A DNA stretch of 38,648 bases from Bacteroidales bacterium. Lineage in GTDB: Bacteria > Bacteroidota > Bacteroidia > Bacteroidales > F082. A program made the position numbers and the translations under genes. The first letter of the stretch is position 1, and each line of letters begins with the position of its first letter. The notes under the pieces were generated by a model that was not told the origin of the DNA, made no database searches, and saw only the letters and a program-made list of their open reading frames with translations. Shown here one piece after another: positions 26,545 to 34,784 of this stretch. Where the stretch lies: NCBI GenBank assembly GCA_017508895.1, contig JAFWRA010000121.1:1-38648 (forward strand), written 5' to 3'.

Positions 26545-26608
26545 TTCCTAGTCGTTTTAAAAGCAATAACTCCAATTTGCCCCGATTATTTCAAAACCAA
26601 TGAGAAAA

Positions 26609-27910
26609 TCACCTGCGTTGTTCAAACCACTCCAATGCCGCATCAAGGAGTTCGGCATCGGTAGGCTCGACCAATGCAGAACGCATGACAACGGCAACAC
26701 TGTCGTTGGTCGACTTGAACTCACAAAGCAGCAGATTCTCGAATTCGGCCTGACGGCTTTTCTCAATACCGACGCGCTGCTGGTCAAGGACTTGCATAGC
26801 CCTGTCCTTGTATTCGTCCAAGGCGAGATATTGCACCAAGCCCTGAACCAGTTGCAGGCTGTCCTCCGACCAATCCACCGTCAATGGTTCGGTGAACGAT
26901 TTCATCTCATATTTCTTGCACAATTCGGGCAGCTGGCCTTGAATCCGTTCCACTTCCCGTTTGAATTCAACAGCGCGCCGCTCAGCCCTTTCTTTCTCAA
27001 CGTTCGCCTTAATCTTAGGCACATAAAGGAACAACAGTGCTCCAACGACAGCGGCAACGATGACAAACAGGATTATTTTCACCACTGAACGGCCTTTGCC
27101 GACGGCCGACCTCACCTCCGAAATCGAGTCGAAACGCTGCTCCTTCGAGAACTGGGTGCAATGGGTGGCGACACTGTTATACTGCTTGGTGATATTCCGT
27201 TCGCCGATGAATTCCATGATTTTGCCGAGAGAATAAATGTCGGCGCGGGTGTCGTAGTCCTCCCCCTTGATGATTTCAGGGGCGACAAATTCCATCTCTT
27301 TGATAAGGAGCTCACGGTCAGCATCTTGATTGGTTTCGGGCACGCCGATGTCTATCAACTTGACACGATAATCATTGGCTGTAATCATGACGTTTTCAGG
27401 CATCAGGTTACAGTGGACCATCCGGTTGCGGTGCAGATATTGCAATGCGTCACAAATCTCAACGAGAATACTCTTCACCTGTTTTTCGGAGAGTGTGCCC
27501 ACTCGCACATGTTCGGCCAAAGTCTTACCCTCAATGAACTCAAATACAATGCAATCGCCAAGGCCTTGGATATTGACGAAATCAAGTGCCTTGCGGAAGA
27601 ACTTGTTGTCGAGCATATTGGTAATATCATACTCCTGGCGCAAAGAAGCCTTGCATGAAGCATTTTTCGCAAGCTCTGGCTTCAATGCCTTGATGACGAC
27701 TTTCTTGCCATTGTTTCGAGCAGTAAAGACCCTGCTGTTGCCATAGCGCGACGTATATAACGGCCGAATATCGGAATAGTCTTTTGAAGAAATCGCTTCC
27801 TCCTTCATCGGTCGGCTTTCCACTTTCTCCTGAACTGGATTCTCGGCTTGGTTTTGAGCCGATTGGCCTTCTTGTTCAGACTCGTTGTCCAAAAAAATAA
27901 TATCTGACAT
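26609..27910 (-). CDS. Membrane-anchored Ser/Thr kinase-like protein, probably a pseudokinase
   Basis: A 433-residue protein. Residues 50-270 are a protein-kinase fold: VVIK (Lys74), Glu93 in RQEYDI, DALQYLHRNRMVHCNLMPENVM, LIDIG, VAPEI. The catalytic HRD is HCN (His166-Cys167-Asn168), so the proton-accepting Asp is replaced by Asn, while the metal-binding Asn173 and Asp187 remain (DIG for DFG). One TM helix (about 275-298) is followed by a charged coiled coil and a periplasmic helical domain. The glycine loop is weak (YGNSRVF). It probably signals or binds ATP without catalysis. It is first in the run with SprE/PorW, bactofilin and folE. Confidence 0.82.
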   Translation of the reverse strand: MSDIIFLDNESEQEGQSAQNQAENPVQEKVESRPMKEEAISSKDYSDIRPLYTSRYGNSRVFTARNNGKKVVIKALKPELAKNASCKASLRQEYDITNMLDNKFFRKALDFVNIQGLGDCIVFEFIEGKTLAEHVRVGTLSEKQVKSILVEICDALQYLHRNRMVHCNLMPENVMITANDYRVKLIDIGVPETNQDADRELLIKEMEFVAPEIIKGEDYDTRADIYSLGKIMEFIGERNITKQYNSVATHCTQFSKEQRFDSISEVRSAVGKGRSVVKIILFVIVAAVVGALLFLYVPKIKANVEKERAERRAVEFKREVERIQGQLPELCKKYEMKSFTEPLTVDWSEDSLQLVQGLVQYLALDEYKDRAMQVLDQQRVGIEKSRQAEFENLLLCEFKSTNDSVAVVMRSALVEPTDAELLDAALEWFEQRR

Positions 27911-27978
27911 TCTTCATAATGTATTTAACTACGTTGAAATGCCCCGCATTCGGCGGAGCCAATCTTACGATTTGGGCG

Positions 27979-27986
27979 CAAATATA
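27979..27986 (-). promoter_or_regulatory. -7 box TATATTTG for the pseudokinase-SprE run
   Basis: TATATTTGCGCCC on the minus strand; a TTTTG lies 22 nt further upstream. The ATG is 68 nt downstream. The gap 27911-28220 otherwise holds a terminator, a dispersed repeat and pieces of possible gene remnant. Confidence 0.5.
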
Positions 27987-28029
27987 GTTCATTTTTCCGA
28001 ACCAACTGCAAAAGTGGTCGGGAAAAAGA

Positions 28030-28085
28030 TTTTTTAATGAAAAAGCCTGACAAAATCACTCCGTTTCGTGGAGCGATTTTGTCAG
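28030..28085 (-). terminator. Long-stem terminator downstream of the XRE gene
   Basis: A 16-bp stem with one mismatch (28047-28062 with 28070-28085), a 7-nt loop GTTTCGT, then GGCTTTTTC on the minus strand. It is 136 bases after the XRE stop. Confidence 0.8.
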
Positions 28086-28122
28086 CGGAATGTCGTTGTT
28101 GATGAGATAAACCTTGATCCCA

Positions 28123-28137
28123 GAGCCTGTCGAAGGG
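28123..28137. repeat. Dispersed GAGCCTGTCGAAGGG repeat
   Basis: This is the inverse of the CTTCGACAAGCTC element at 7639 with one change in 13 bases. From memory, this sequence family is scattered in many Bacteroidota genomes and encodes GPSTGSG when read through. The minus-strand frame here does read LGPSTGSG. Confidence 0.5.
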
Positions 28138-28220
28138 CCGAGCCGCTTCAAATTCCTGCAAACCGTCTTGATTTCCGAGCGTGAAATTTACAACAAAACC
28201 AATCTGCAACTTTCCATGGC

Positions 28221-28433
28221 TCAAGCATTTTCATCATTTCTATACTCCAAAATATCCCCCGGAGTGCATTGCAGTTCGCGGCAGATGGCATCGAGGGTGC
28301 TGAGGCGAATGGCCTTGGCCTTGCCCGTCTTGAGGATGGAGAGGTTGGCTTGGGTGAGGCCGATGCGCTCTGCCAATTCGTTGGAGCGCATCTTACGCTT
28401 TGCCAGCATAACGTCTATGTTGATGATAATCAT
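28221..28433 (-). CDS. XRE/Cro-family helix-turn-helix regulator (YozG-like)
   Basis: A 70-residue DNA-binding protein made of one HTH domain: MLAKRKMRSNELAERIGLTQANLSILKTGKAK, then STLDAICRELQCTPGDILEY. The ATG at 28433 is preceded by a clear Shine-Dalgarno AGGAG, unusual here, which decides the start against a GTG/ATG 42 bases upstream. It is the partner of the DUF2975 membrane protein just upstream, as in the yoaS-yozG type pair. The HTH probably regulates that operon. An inverted heptad hairpin lies immediately upstream of its ribosome site. Confidence 0.93.
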   Translation of the reverse strand: MIIINIDVMLAKRKMRSNELAERIGLTQANLSILKTGKAKAIRLSTLDAICRELQCTPGDILEYRNDENA

Positions 28434-28452
28434 TGTATTCTCCTTTTTGACT

Positions 28453-28507
28453 CGAGACTGCGAGACACGGGACACGAGACCAATTTCGTCCCGCGTCTCG
28501 CGTCTCG
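28453..28507. repeat. Inverted heptad hairpin, CGAGAC/GTCTCG units
   Basis: The left arm 28453-28473 is made of NCGNGAC heptads with one extra T. The right arm 28488-28507 is made of GTCNCGN heptads. They pair over about 20 bp with one bulge and one mismatch, leaving a 14-nt loop. It sits between the DUF2975 stop and the AGGAG of the HTH gene. Confidence 0.75.
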
Positions 28508-28517
28508 AAGTCTCGTG

Positions 28518-28994
28518 TCAGACGGTTAAATTGTTTTCCTCCACCGCATCGGCGGCCACTTTGTACATGAAGGCGAAGAAGAGCAGGAAGAAGGGAGTGA
28601 CGAAGTTGGTGTGCTGGAACTGAATTATCACATCTTCTTTCCAAAGGACTGGAAGATTTCCAAAACCTAAAAGATGGATAAATTCAGCCAAGGCAATCCA
28701 GAACATGAGTTTTACATTGCTTTTCGGGAATACAGTATTTTCGCGGATTCCTCTAAAAGTATTGAGAATGGCTTTGATGCAGAGAGTTATCATTGCAACG
28801 GTGCCCAACAAATAACAAACGAGGACGACAGATTTCATCACAGAATTTACTGACCAATCGACAGAATGAGGAGAGGCACTACACCCAAAAATATCAATTA
28901 TTAGATATTTCGCCACAAGCCCCGCCCAAATAATACAAAATATCAAGGCAATGTAGCAGCATAAACGAATGTTTTTTAAAGTCTTATCTTTCAT
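28518..28994 (-). CDS. DUF2975 family membrane protein
   Basis: A 158-residue protein with four hydrophobic helices (about 10-31, 52-76, 95-115, 128-148). Conserved features of DUF2975 are ILNTFRGIRENTVFPKSNVK and the following helix. The function is unknown; the pairing with a small XRE gene, as here, is typical of the family. The ATG at 28994 begins MKDKTLKNIRLCCY; the upstream extension in the open frame includes the promoter box and is rejected. A TATTTTTG box lies 22 nt before the start. Confidence 0.88.
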   Translation of the reverse strand: MKDKTLKNIRLCCYIALIFCIIWAGLVAKYLIIDIFGCSASPHSVDWSVNSVMKSVVLVCYLLGTVAMITLCIKAILNTFRGIRENTVFPKSNVKLMFWIALAEFIHLLGFGNLPVLWKEDVIIQFQHTNFVTPFFLLFFAFMYKVAADAVEENNLTV

Positions 28995-29016
28995 GATTAT
29001 GATTAAAAGAATGTTG

Positions 29017-29024
29017 CAAAAATA
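29017..29024 (-). promoter_or_regulatory. -7 box TATTTTTG for the DUF2975-XRE pair
   Basis: TATTTTTGC on the minus strand, 22 nt before the ATG at 28994. No well-spaced -33 element is seen. Confidence 0.5.
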
Positions 29025-29051
29025 TGGATTAATTTGGATATAAACCCTCAA

Positions 29052-29078
29052 AGGATGCCGATATGTTTTCGGCATCCT
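29052..29078. terminator. Hairpin after the lipoprotein gene at 29101
   Basis: AGGATGCCGA (29052-29061) pairs with TCGGCATCCT (29069-29078) around a 7-nt loop. The T-tract is weak in both directions, so this is a probable, not strong, terminator for the secreted-protein cluster. Confidence 0.55.
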
Positions 29079-29100
29079 CGAAATTGCTTTTCAAACAACA

Positions 29101-29694
29101 CTAATTTGTTTCAGTATAATCTACTGCTACAGCCACATACATTCCTGACTCTTCATCATAATAAGCAGTGTAGATACCTTCTTGGATAACGATGAAATCA
29201 TTTTGTACCACAATCGGTGAACCAATTACCAAATAACCATCTGCGGTGAAGCCGTTCTCCTCGGAGGTTGGAACAATGACCAATTTACCATCCTCAAAAT
29301 ACCCCATCGCATTGGCCTGCATGGAAGAATTTTCCTTCTTCCGAATAACAAGACAATACCCAGGCATATCAGGATCGCAATCTCCATTAAGCAATCTTAA
29401 TTCCCATGAAATAATAAAAGGAAGCCCTGCTTCTTTTTCCTCAAACCCGCAATCATTCAACACTTTTTCACACACATAGGTATAATCTTTAATGGGTTGG
29501 TTTTCAAAGAAAGCCTTCCCCTCCTCCCAACTCATGGCTTCAGCCATTTCAGCGAGGGTGTAGTCATTCGGATTCTTGGGTTGTTGCTCGAATGACATTT
29601 CCTGTTGTGCTGTCTTTTCCTTGTTGCATGCAACGATGGCTACAGCGGCCACTGCGAGAGCCGCGGCTCCCAAGATGATTTTGAATTTGTTCAT
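29101..29694 (-). CDS. Lipoprotein of the C10-protease cluster
   Basis: A 197-residue protein with signal peptide AALAVAAVAIVAC and Cys23, followed by NKEK. The mature part contains DYTLAEMAEAMSWEEGKAFFENQ and a beta-rich C-terminal half (YLVIGSPIVVQNDFIVIQEGIY). I do not recognise a family. The leader resembles that of the lipoprotein at 31316 (ALAVLAAIIVACTKEKEK), so the two may share ancestry or export handling. It is the last gene of the minus-strand cluster and is followed by the hairpin at 29052. Confidence 0.7.
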   Translation of the reverse strand: MNKFKIILGAAALAVAAVAIVACNKEKTAQQEMSFEQQPKNPNDYTLAEMAEAMSWEEGKAFFENQPIKDYTYVCEKVLNDCGFEEKEAGLPFIISWELRLLNGDCDPDMPGYCLVIRKKENSSMQANAMGYFEDGKLVIVPTSEENGFTADGYLVIGSPIVVQNDFIVIQEGIYTAYYDEESGMYVAVAVDYTETN

Positions 29695-29730
29695 TTTGTT
29701 TACCTTTCTTTTTTAGTATGTTTTTGTTCT

Positions 29731-31254
29731 TTAATTTGTTTTGTCTACAATGAGGCGCAAAGTTTGTGTTTTTCCTTCATGATCAGCAATTTTCAGAAGA
29801 TAAGTTCCAATAGCCAATTTCTGCACGTTTGCTTCATTCCCCTGGAAACTCATGACGCATTGGCCCAAAGCGTTGTAGATATGAGATTCCTTGGCCTCAA
29901 CACCACCAATCTTAAGGGTTCCTTTGGCAGGATTGGGATAGACAAACGCCATGTTCTCTTCTTGGATTTCGTCAAGCCCGACTGTACCATCGGCATCGAT
30001 TTTCAAGGCAAAAACATCTTGACACAATTCTGGATTATGGTCATACACATTGCCAACAATCAGACAACCTCCATCTGAGGTGGCCATGGTTTGAAAGGCA
30101 GAATATATATTTCCATCCTTCATAAAACGTTTCTGCCACAAAACATTCAAATCTGGATCTGTTTTTGTAACCACAAGATGAGTTCCATTACTTCCGTAAG
30201 GCCATGAACTAAAAATGATGTTTTGCATGGAACACTGAAATACCATTCCGTTTTCATTGATGTCCACAGACCTATAAAAAGAAGGGGCCTCAACCGTGTC
30301 ATTCAAGTGCCCAATGATACAATACTGAGGGCATATTTGAAAGGCAGAATCCGTTTTTGCCAAGACAGAAGACTGGTCATCCACGATTGTGGTCCCAGCC
30401 AAAGAAGTTTCGTTTAAACGAGATGAAATGTAATATCCTCCATCGGGAGAAGGGCACATCATACTATTATATAGGGATAGGTCGCCCATATAAACATTAC
30501 CATGCCCATCGTCTTCATACCAATTGGAAATATCGTATATTCCTTTCAACTGAAGGTCAGCATCATACAACATTGCACATGAATTGACATGTGTGCCCTG
30601 AATCTGCCGTTTGCGGAGAAATATGCCAAATCCAGTCGAATCATCATGGATATGAAATATATTCGCCACGTAAGAAGCCAAGGAATCTTCCATTCTCTCA
30701 ACTTGAGTCACAATGCCTTCATTGGAAATCTTGCATAACTTGATTTCTTTTTCAGTCAATTGCCCCCGATAGCTTAATAGAGCAAAATAGCCATCCGTCG
30801 TCTGTAAAAACCTATAGTCATCCAACCAGTAATCCATGCTATCGGAATTTGGCAACGAAGCCATCGAGCGGCTTAATACGTTCAAATCGCCATCAATACG
30901 AAGTGTCAATAACATGGCAGAGTCGTCAGAGGTTGTGCAAACGGCCAGCCCCTCTACACTTCCACTATCACCAGTAGACGGGAAAAGGTTGCAGAGATTA
31001 ATAGCAGTGTCTGTTGCAGATAGACACATTTCGCCGAGAAAGACCCCTTCTGAAGACATTTTAATCACCTTGCTCTCCTTTTTCAAAGAAGACTGATTTC
31101 TGAGTGAAAGCATAAAACCGTTTTCCGTTTCAAGAACATCACCTACCCTCCACGTTTTTCTATCGGGATCTGAAAATGTATGATAAAACCCTTGTTGAGA
31201 AAATGAATCCAGACACATGATAATGAATAAAAATGTTAGCGCGGATTTCTTCAT
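29731..31254 (-). CDS. Secreted protein with T9SS type A sorting domain
   Basis: A 507-residue protein with a short signal peptide ending CLDSFSQ. The body (about 25-420) has repeated beta-strand units (DGYFALLSYRG, DGGYYISSRL, DGGCLIVGNVYD) like a beta-propeller with Asp-Gly-Gly turns. The C-terminal 85 residues are a T9SS CTD: FVYPNPAKGTLKIGG, IYNALGQCV, and LAIGTYLLKIAD, which directs export and surface attachment. The ligand or enzyme activity is unknown. A 20-bp tandem duplication lies just upstream. It sits between two lipoprotein genes on the same strand. Confidence 0.85.
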   Translation of the reverse strand: MKKSALTFLFIIMCLDSFSQQGFYHTFSDPDRKTWRVGDVLETENGFMLSLRNQSSLKKESKVIKMSSEGVFLGEMCLSATDTAINLCNLFPSTGDSGSVEGLAVCTTSDDSAMLLTLRIDGDLNVLSRSMASLPNSDSMDYWLDDYRFLQTTDGYFALLSYRGQLTEKEIKLCKISNEGIVTQVERMEDSLASYVANIFHIHDDSTGFGIFLRKRQIQGTHVNSCAMLYDADLQLKGIYDISNWYEDDGHGNVYMGDLSLYNSMMCPSPDGGYYISSRLNETSLAGTTIVDDQSSVLAKTDSAFQICPQYCIIGHLNDTVEAPSFYRSVDINENGMVFQCSMQNIIFSSWPYGSNGTHLVVTKTDPDLNVLWQKRFMKDGNIYSAFQTMATSDGGCLIVGNVYDHNPELCQDVFALKIDADGTVGLDEIQEENMAFVYPNPAKGTLKIGGVEAKESHIYNALGQCVMSFQGNEANVQKLAIGTYLLKIADHEGKTQTLRLIVDKTN

Positions 31255-31262
31255 GTAATTAA

Positions 31263-31302
31263 TGCTTTGATTTTATTTTTACTGCTTTGATTTTATTTTT
31301 AC
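31263..31302. repeat. 20-bp tandem duplication upstream of the T9SS gene
   Basis: TGCTTTGATTTTATTTTTAC occurs twice in perfect tandem (31263-31282, 31283-31302), nine bases before the ATG at 31254. It may affect promoter or leader length. Confidence 0.8.
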
Positions 31303-31315
31303 AAGTCAAACCCTG

Positions 31316-32386
31316 TCAATAATCATTTCCACCTCCCGCACCATTGCAATGAAACACCCCATATTTAAGAGTCAATTCATGAAAGCAATTGCCATCTCTT
31401 GAACCACGTCCCACTATTAAATCACTCTTGTAATAGGCACTAATGACAACTTTTCCCGATGGACAATAATGGTTAATCAACTCGGGACCTTTGCTTAAAT
31501 AATAATTCATGTCTTCAGGACAAATACAGCCTCCTGGATTCGATGCCCATGGCTCATGAGGGTCTTCGTTTCGATAATAAATCTTGTAATGACAAGGACT
31601 ATTTTCATCATAAACAAAGTTGTCATAAGGGTAATAATAATAATAACCATGACAACTCAAGTCTATGTCTTCTGTATCAGTAAAATATCCACTTCCTTGA
31701 AAACATTCATGACCAGAAATTCGCAAATTCAGTTTTCTCGTTAATTCCAATGGGGCACCGCTTTCTGGATGCTCACCTATATATGGGCCACATTTGCCAC
31801 CTGCTACAATGTATCCATCTCCATAATCATGATACCATTCATTCCAATAATCTGTAGAATCAAACCACATTGGAATAGTTACAAACCCTCTAACATTGAG
31901 TATGGTCTGTACAACAATGTCATCGTCTTTACTTTCATTTTCAAAAACCGTCTGAATAGCAAGAACGCTTTTCTCGGGTAGGTTGCAGTCTGCATACGCA
32001 TTTTCTACATCTTTAGATAATGTTATAAACGCTTCATTGAGTCGCGCAAGAGTCACTCCATTGCCATCAGTTGGAAGTTTGTAGTAAAACGTATCACATT
32101 GTATTTCAGTAGTCTGGTATCCTGCATCGCCGTATGTATAATTGAGTACTGCTTCAAGATGCCAACGAGCATCTTCTAAAGACAGAGTCTCACCGCCTTT
32201 CGATGCAGACTGCATCTTTTCTTTAAATTGTTTCAAATAAGCACTCATGTCATCCTCTTTTGAAACAGTTACCATTTCGCTGCAATTTCGAGCGGCCTTC
32301 TTTTCTTTTTCTTTTGTGCAAGCTACAATTATCGCGGCTAACACCGCGAGAGCTATTGCTCCTACTAAAAATCTGGCTTTTTTCAT
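31316..32386 (-). CDS. Lipoprotein of the C10-protease cluster, 356 residues
   Basis: Signal peptide MKKARFLVGAIALAVLAAIIVAC with Cys23, then TKEKEKK. The mature protein has LSLEDARWHLEAVLNYTYGDAG near residue 90 and several Tyr/Cys-rich beta stretches (HECFQGSGYFTD, HGYYYYYPYDNF, NPGGCICPEDM). From memory, the EDARWHLEAxLNYTY motif occurs in other Bacteroidales secreted proteins, but no function is known. The ATG at 32386 is preceded by AAAGGA and begins the signal peptide, so an upstream in-frame start is rejected. The gene is 37 bases after the C10 protease stop. Confidence 0.75.
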   Translation of the reverse strand: MKKARFLVGAIALAVLAAIIVACTKEKEKKAARNCSEMVTVSKEDDMSAYLKQFKEKMQSASKGGETLSLEDARWHLEAVLNYTYGDAGYQTTEIQCDTFYYKLPTDGNGVTLARLNEAFITLSKDVENAYADCNLPEKSVLAIQTVFENESKDDDIVVQTILNVRGFVTIPMWFDSTDYWNEWYHDYGDGYIVAGGKCGPYIGEHPESGAPLELTRKLNLRISGHECFQGSGYFTDTEDIDLSCHGYYYYYPYDNFVYDENSPCHYKIYYRNEDPHEPWASNPGGCICPEDMNYYLSKGPELINHYCPSGKVVISAYYKSDLIVGRGSRDGNCFHELTLKYGVFHCNGAGGGNDY

Positions 32387-32423
32387 TTTTGTAATTCCTT
32401 TCATTTTATCATTAAGCATTTTA

Positions 32424-34178
32424 TCATTCCTTTACAAACTTGCCATAATAGACAATTCCTGAGCTGCATTTCACGCGTACCACATACATTCCTTTGTGTA
32501 GCGCCGAAACATCAATGTTGTCATGGGCATTATCATCTTTTAGCACCATACCACCCATAATATTGAACACTTCAACAAAAGTCACCTTTTCCGAGGGGTT
32601 ACCTATTTGGATACTAAATGAACCTGTGACGGGATTGGGGAAGATAACCATTCCCAAAGGCGAAACCGAGGATGAGGTTTGATTATTGCATTCTATTTCT
32701 TGTTGTACCCTTTCATCCGACAATTCAGACAAATAATCACCTTCCCCTCTTGAACTGCCACACGGAGCTATAATCGCGGTAAACTCCGATCCCTCAGCGG
32801 CATAAAAGCCGTCAGTTAGCAGTATCTCTTCGCCCGCTTGGAGATGAACACTTGCGCCGCTATTTATCACATAATTGTGATAATTGTTGCTGAAACGATT
32901 CTGGGCTGAATAGTACTTTGAAACATTTACAGCAAATATCCTATTACATTGCATGATGATGTTCTCCCAACAATCTGTAGGATAAATACTACATATTATG
33001 CTGTGATTATAATTGAAAGCATAATTATCCGGACACAAGTTTGAAATTGTATAAAGTCCATCAAAATTACCTCTCCAACCCCAATTAAAATGAAAATATT
33101 GATTATCGTTCTCATCTTTATAATACCCATCGCACACAAAAGCATGACCAACCCCATAAGAAATATCATGGCCAACATAATAAATCGGTCGATTGTTGAA
33201 CAATTCCTGAAACAGTTTACTCATCCAAACATTATCATCTGAAGCGCGTGTTGCAATACTAGAATTTGTGAATCCATAATTATGAAAACCATTTTTCGCA
33301 CCATAAATAGTGTTTCCGGAACTACATGGATCATTACTTAAGCCGCTACAATAGTTCATTCCTGCTTCAACCCCACATTCGTGTATCAGTTTTGCAACAG
33401 CATTCCTTTGATTGGTATAACTACTATTGTTTTGCTTAAACAATTTGTCTGGCATATTATTCCAATCAAATTGAGCGCAGACAGAAGGATTGTCAACGGG
33501 CTCATTCCAGTATTTCATAATTTGTGCCATAGCAACGGCTCCACATCCAGCAAGACAATGTTGTGGGCAGTCGGTTCCATTTGGAACCTCGTAATTATAA
33601 GCATAATAATCTATTTGCGACAAGATTGTGTCATTAGATCTGCTCTGTCCCCATCGGGTTGATATCAACGGAGGAATAACGACAACCGTCGTCGATTTGT
33701 CCATTTTCTCTTGTTGCAACCCATCCCATAACATATTAGTTATTTCATTTTCAACATTATTGTCAAAACAATATCTATTCTGTTCCGCATAATTGTTAAG
33801 CAACAATTTTAATCCATCCGGAACATCTTCACCGAACAAAAAAGCAGATTCTATTTGTGTGGATTCGATAGTGCAAGAATCCACATATCCCAAGACAGGC
33901 AAACAAGACTTATTCCCCGAAAGAAACACTTTCTGACCATTTTTGAAGCAAACCTCATAAATCAAGCAATTGCCTTTTTCTTCCAGAGAGAAGACGCCAG
34001 AAACAGATGATTCCGAAAAACTTGCTGATTTTTCCGGGTATTTCCTAATCATACCGCCAATAGCAGCCTTAACAGCCTCTTTCTGTGATACTTGCTGTGC
34101 TGACACTTCAAAGACCAACAGCAGCACAAACAACAACCACATCCCTTTCCTAATAGATTGTGAGTACTTCATTTTCAT
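32424..34178 (-). CDS. C10 family cysteine protease (streptopain type) with T9SS sorting domain
   Basis: A 584-residue secreted protease. Signal peptide ends VFEVSAQ (residue 28). A SpeB-type propeptide (30-170) contains QKVFLSGNKSCLPVLGYVD. The catalytic domain carries CLAGCGAVAMAQIMKYW (nucleophile Cys212), GVGHAFVCDGYY (His345) and FHFNWGWRGNFDG, the usual C10 motifs; the Gly after Cys212 replaces the more common Val. The C-terminal 85 residues form a T9SS CTD (VIFPNPVTGSFSIQIG, ALHKGMYVVRVKC). Its start overlaps the stop of the upstream lipoprotein gene by 4 bases. Relatives include interpain and Bacteroides Bfp proteases. Confidence 0.93.
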   Translation of the reverse strand: MKMKYSQSIRKGMWLLFVLLLVFEVSAQQVSQKEAVKAAIGGMIRKYPEKSASFSESSVSGVFSLEEKGNCLIYEVCFKNGQKVFLSGNKSCLPVLGYVDSCTIESTQIESAFLFGEDVPDGLKLLLNNYAEQNRYCFDNNVENEITNMLWDGLQQEKMDKSTTVVVIPPLISTRWGQSRSNDTILSQIDYYAYNYEVPNGTDCPQHCLAGCGAVAMAQIMKYWNEPVDNPSVCAQFDWNNMPDKLFKQNNSSYTNQRNAVAKLIHECGVEAGMNYCSGLSNDPCSSGNTIYGAKNGFHNYGFTNSSIATRASDDNVWMSKLFQELFNNRPIYYVGHDISYGVGHAFVCDGYYKDENDNQYFHFNWGWRGNFDGLYTISNLCPDNYAFNYNHSIICSIYPTDCWENIIMQCNRIFAVNVSKYYSAQNRFSNNYHNYVINSGASVHLQAGEEILLTDGFYAAEGSEFTAIIAPCGSSRGEGDYLSELSDERVQQEIECNNQTSSSVSPLGMVIFPNPVTGSFSIQIGNPSEKVTFVEVFNIMGGMVLKDDNAHDNIDVSALHKGMYVVRVKCSSGIVYYGKFVKE

Positions 34179-34768
34179 GACTTTATATTTTTAATTTCTA
34201 TCAAACGCAGTGCAAATGTAGCAGTAGAGCAATTATGAGAGGGATCTGGGTCCGCTGGTCCATTCAACCACCAATGAAGATCGGCTTTCGGATGAAAAGT
34301 AATAATTCCTTCCATGTAACATTTTTTATCTCGGTCTACACCCTCAAACAATGCCCTTTCGCATTCTATGTGAATCGGAGCCGACAGACGTTTAGCATTC
34401 ATTGCAGCAACTGAGTCATCTGAGATTTCAAATTGAACATAAAGGCTGTCAGACTCATTCGCCATCAATGTTTGTCCATTCACATGGTTAATCCAACCAC
34501 AGACTTTTACAGTATCACTTTCACGAGAATAGTAAGGATAATTCGGCTTGTCATCCCTTGAATAATATTGCATATAATGAACAACATCTTCCCATGTGTT
34601 ATAACCAGTTCCTAATTTCATTCCTATGAAATAATTGACACATTCACAGTCATCTGTCAAGGGATTGTATACAATTCCATCATGCCCATAATAACAATTC
34701 TTGTTCTTCTTGTTGCACCCAGTAATAACAAGAAATGCCATCACTATTATGATTAGTGTTTTTCTCAT
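34175..34768 (-). CDS. Lipoprotein translationally coupled to the C10 protease
   Basis: A 197-residue protein with signal peptide MAFLVITGC, Cys18, then NKKNKNCYYGHDG. The mature part is beta-rich with paired Cys (DDCECVNYF, VKVCGW, IECERALFEG, KKCYMEG) and a HWWLNGPADPDP segment. I do not recognise the family. The last 4 bases overlap the protease start, implying coupled translation. In Bacteroides fragilis, small lipoprotein inhibitors are encoded beside C10 proteases, so an inhibitor or chaperone role is a reasonable inference but is not shown here. Confidence 0.75.
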   Translation of the reverse strand: MRKTLIIIVMAFLVITGCNKKNKNCYYGHDGIVYNPLTDDCECVNYFIGMKLGTGYNTWEDVVHYMQYYSRDDKPNYPYYSRESDTVKVCGWINHVNGQTLMANESDSLYVQFEISDDSVAAMNAKRLSAPIHIECERALFEGVDRDKKCYMEGIITFHPKADLHWWLNGPADPDPSHNCSTATFALRLIEIKNIKS

Positions 34769-34784
34769 CTCTACGTCCTTTCCT

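Noticed and set aside
27925..28224. Minus-strand ORF of 99 codons starting MSHGKLQIGFVVNF
   Set aside because: It runs through the dispersed repeat, a terminator hairpin and the promoter of the next gene; the first 28 residues may be a gene remnant, but no intact gene is supported.
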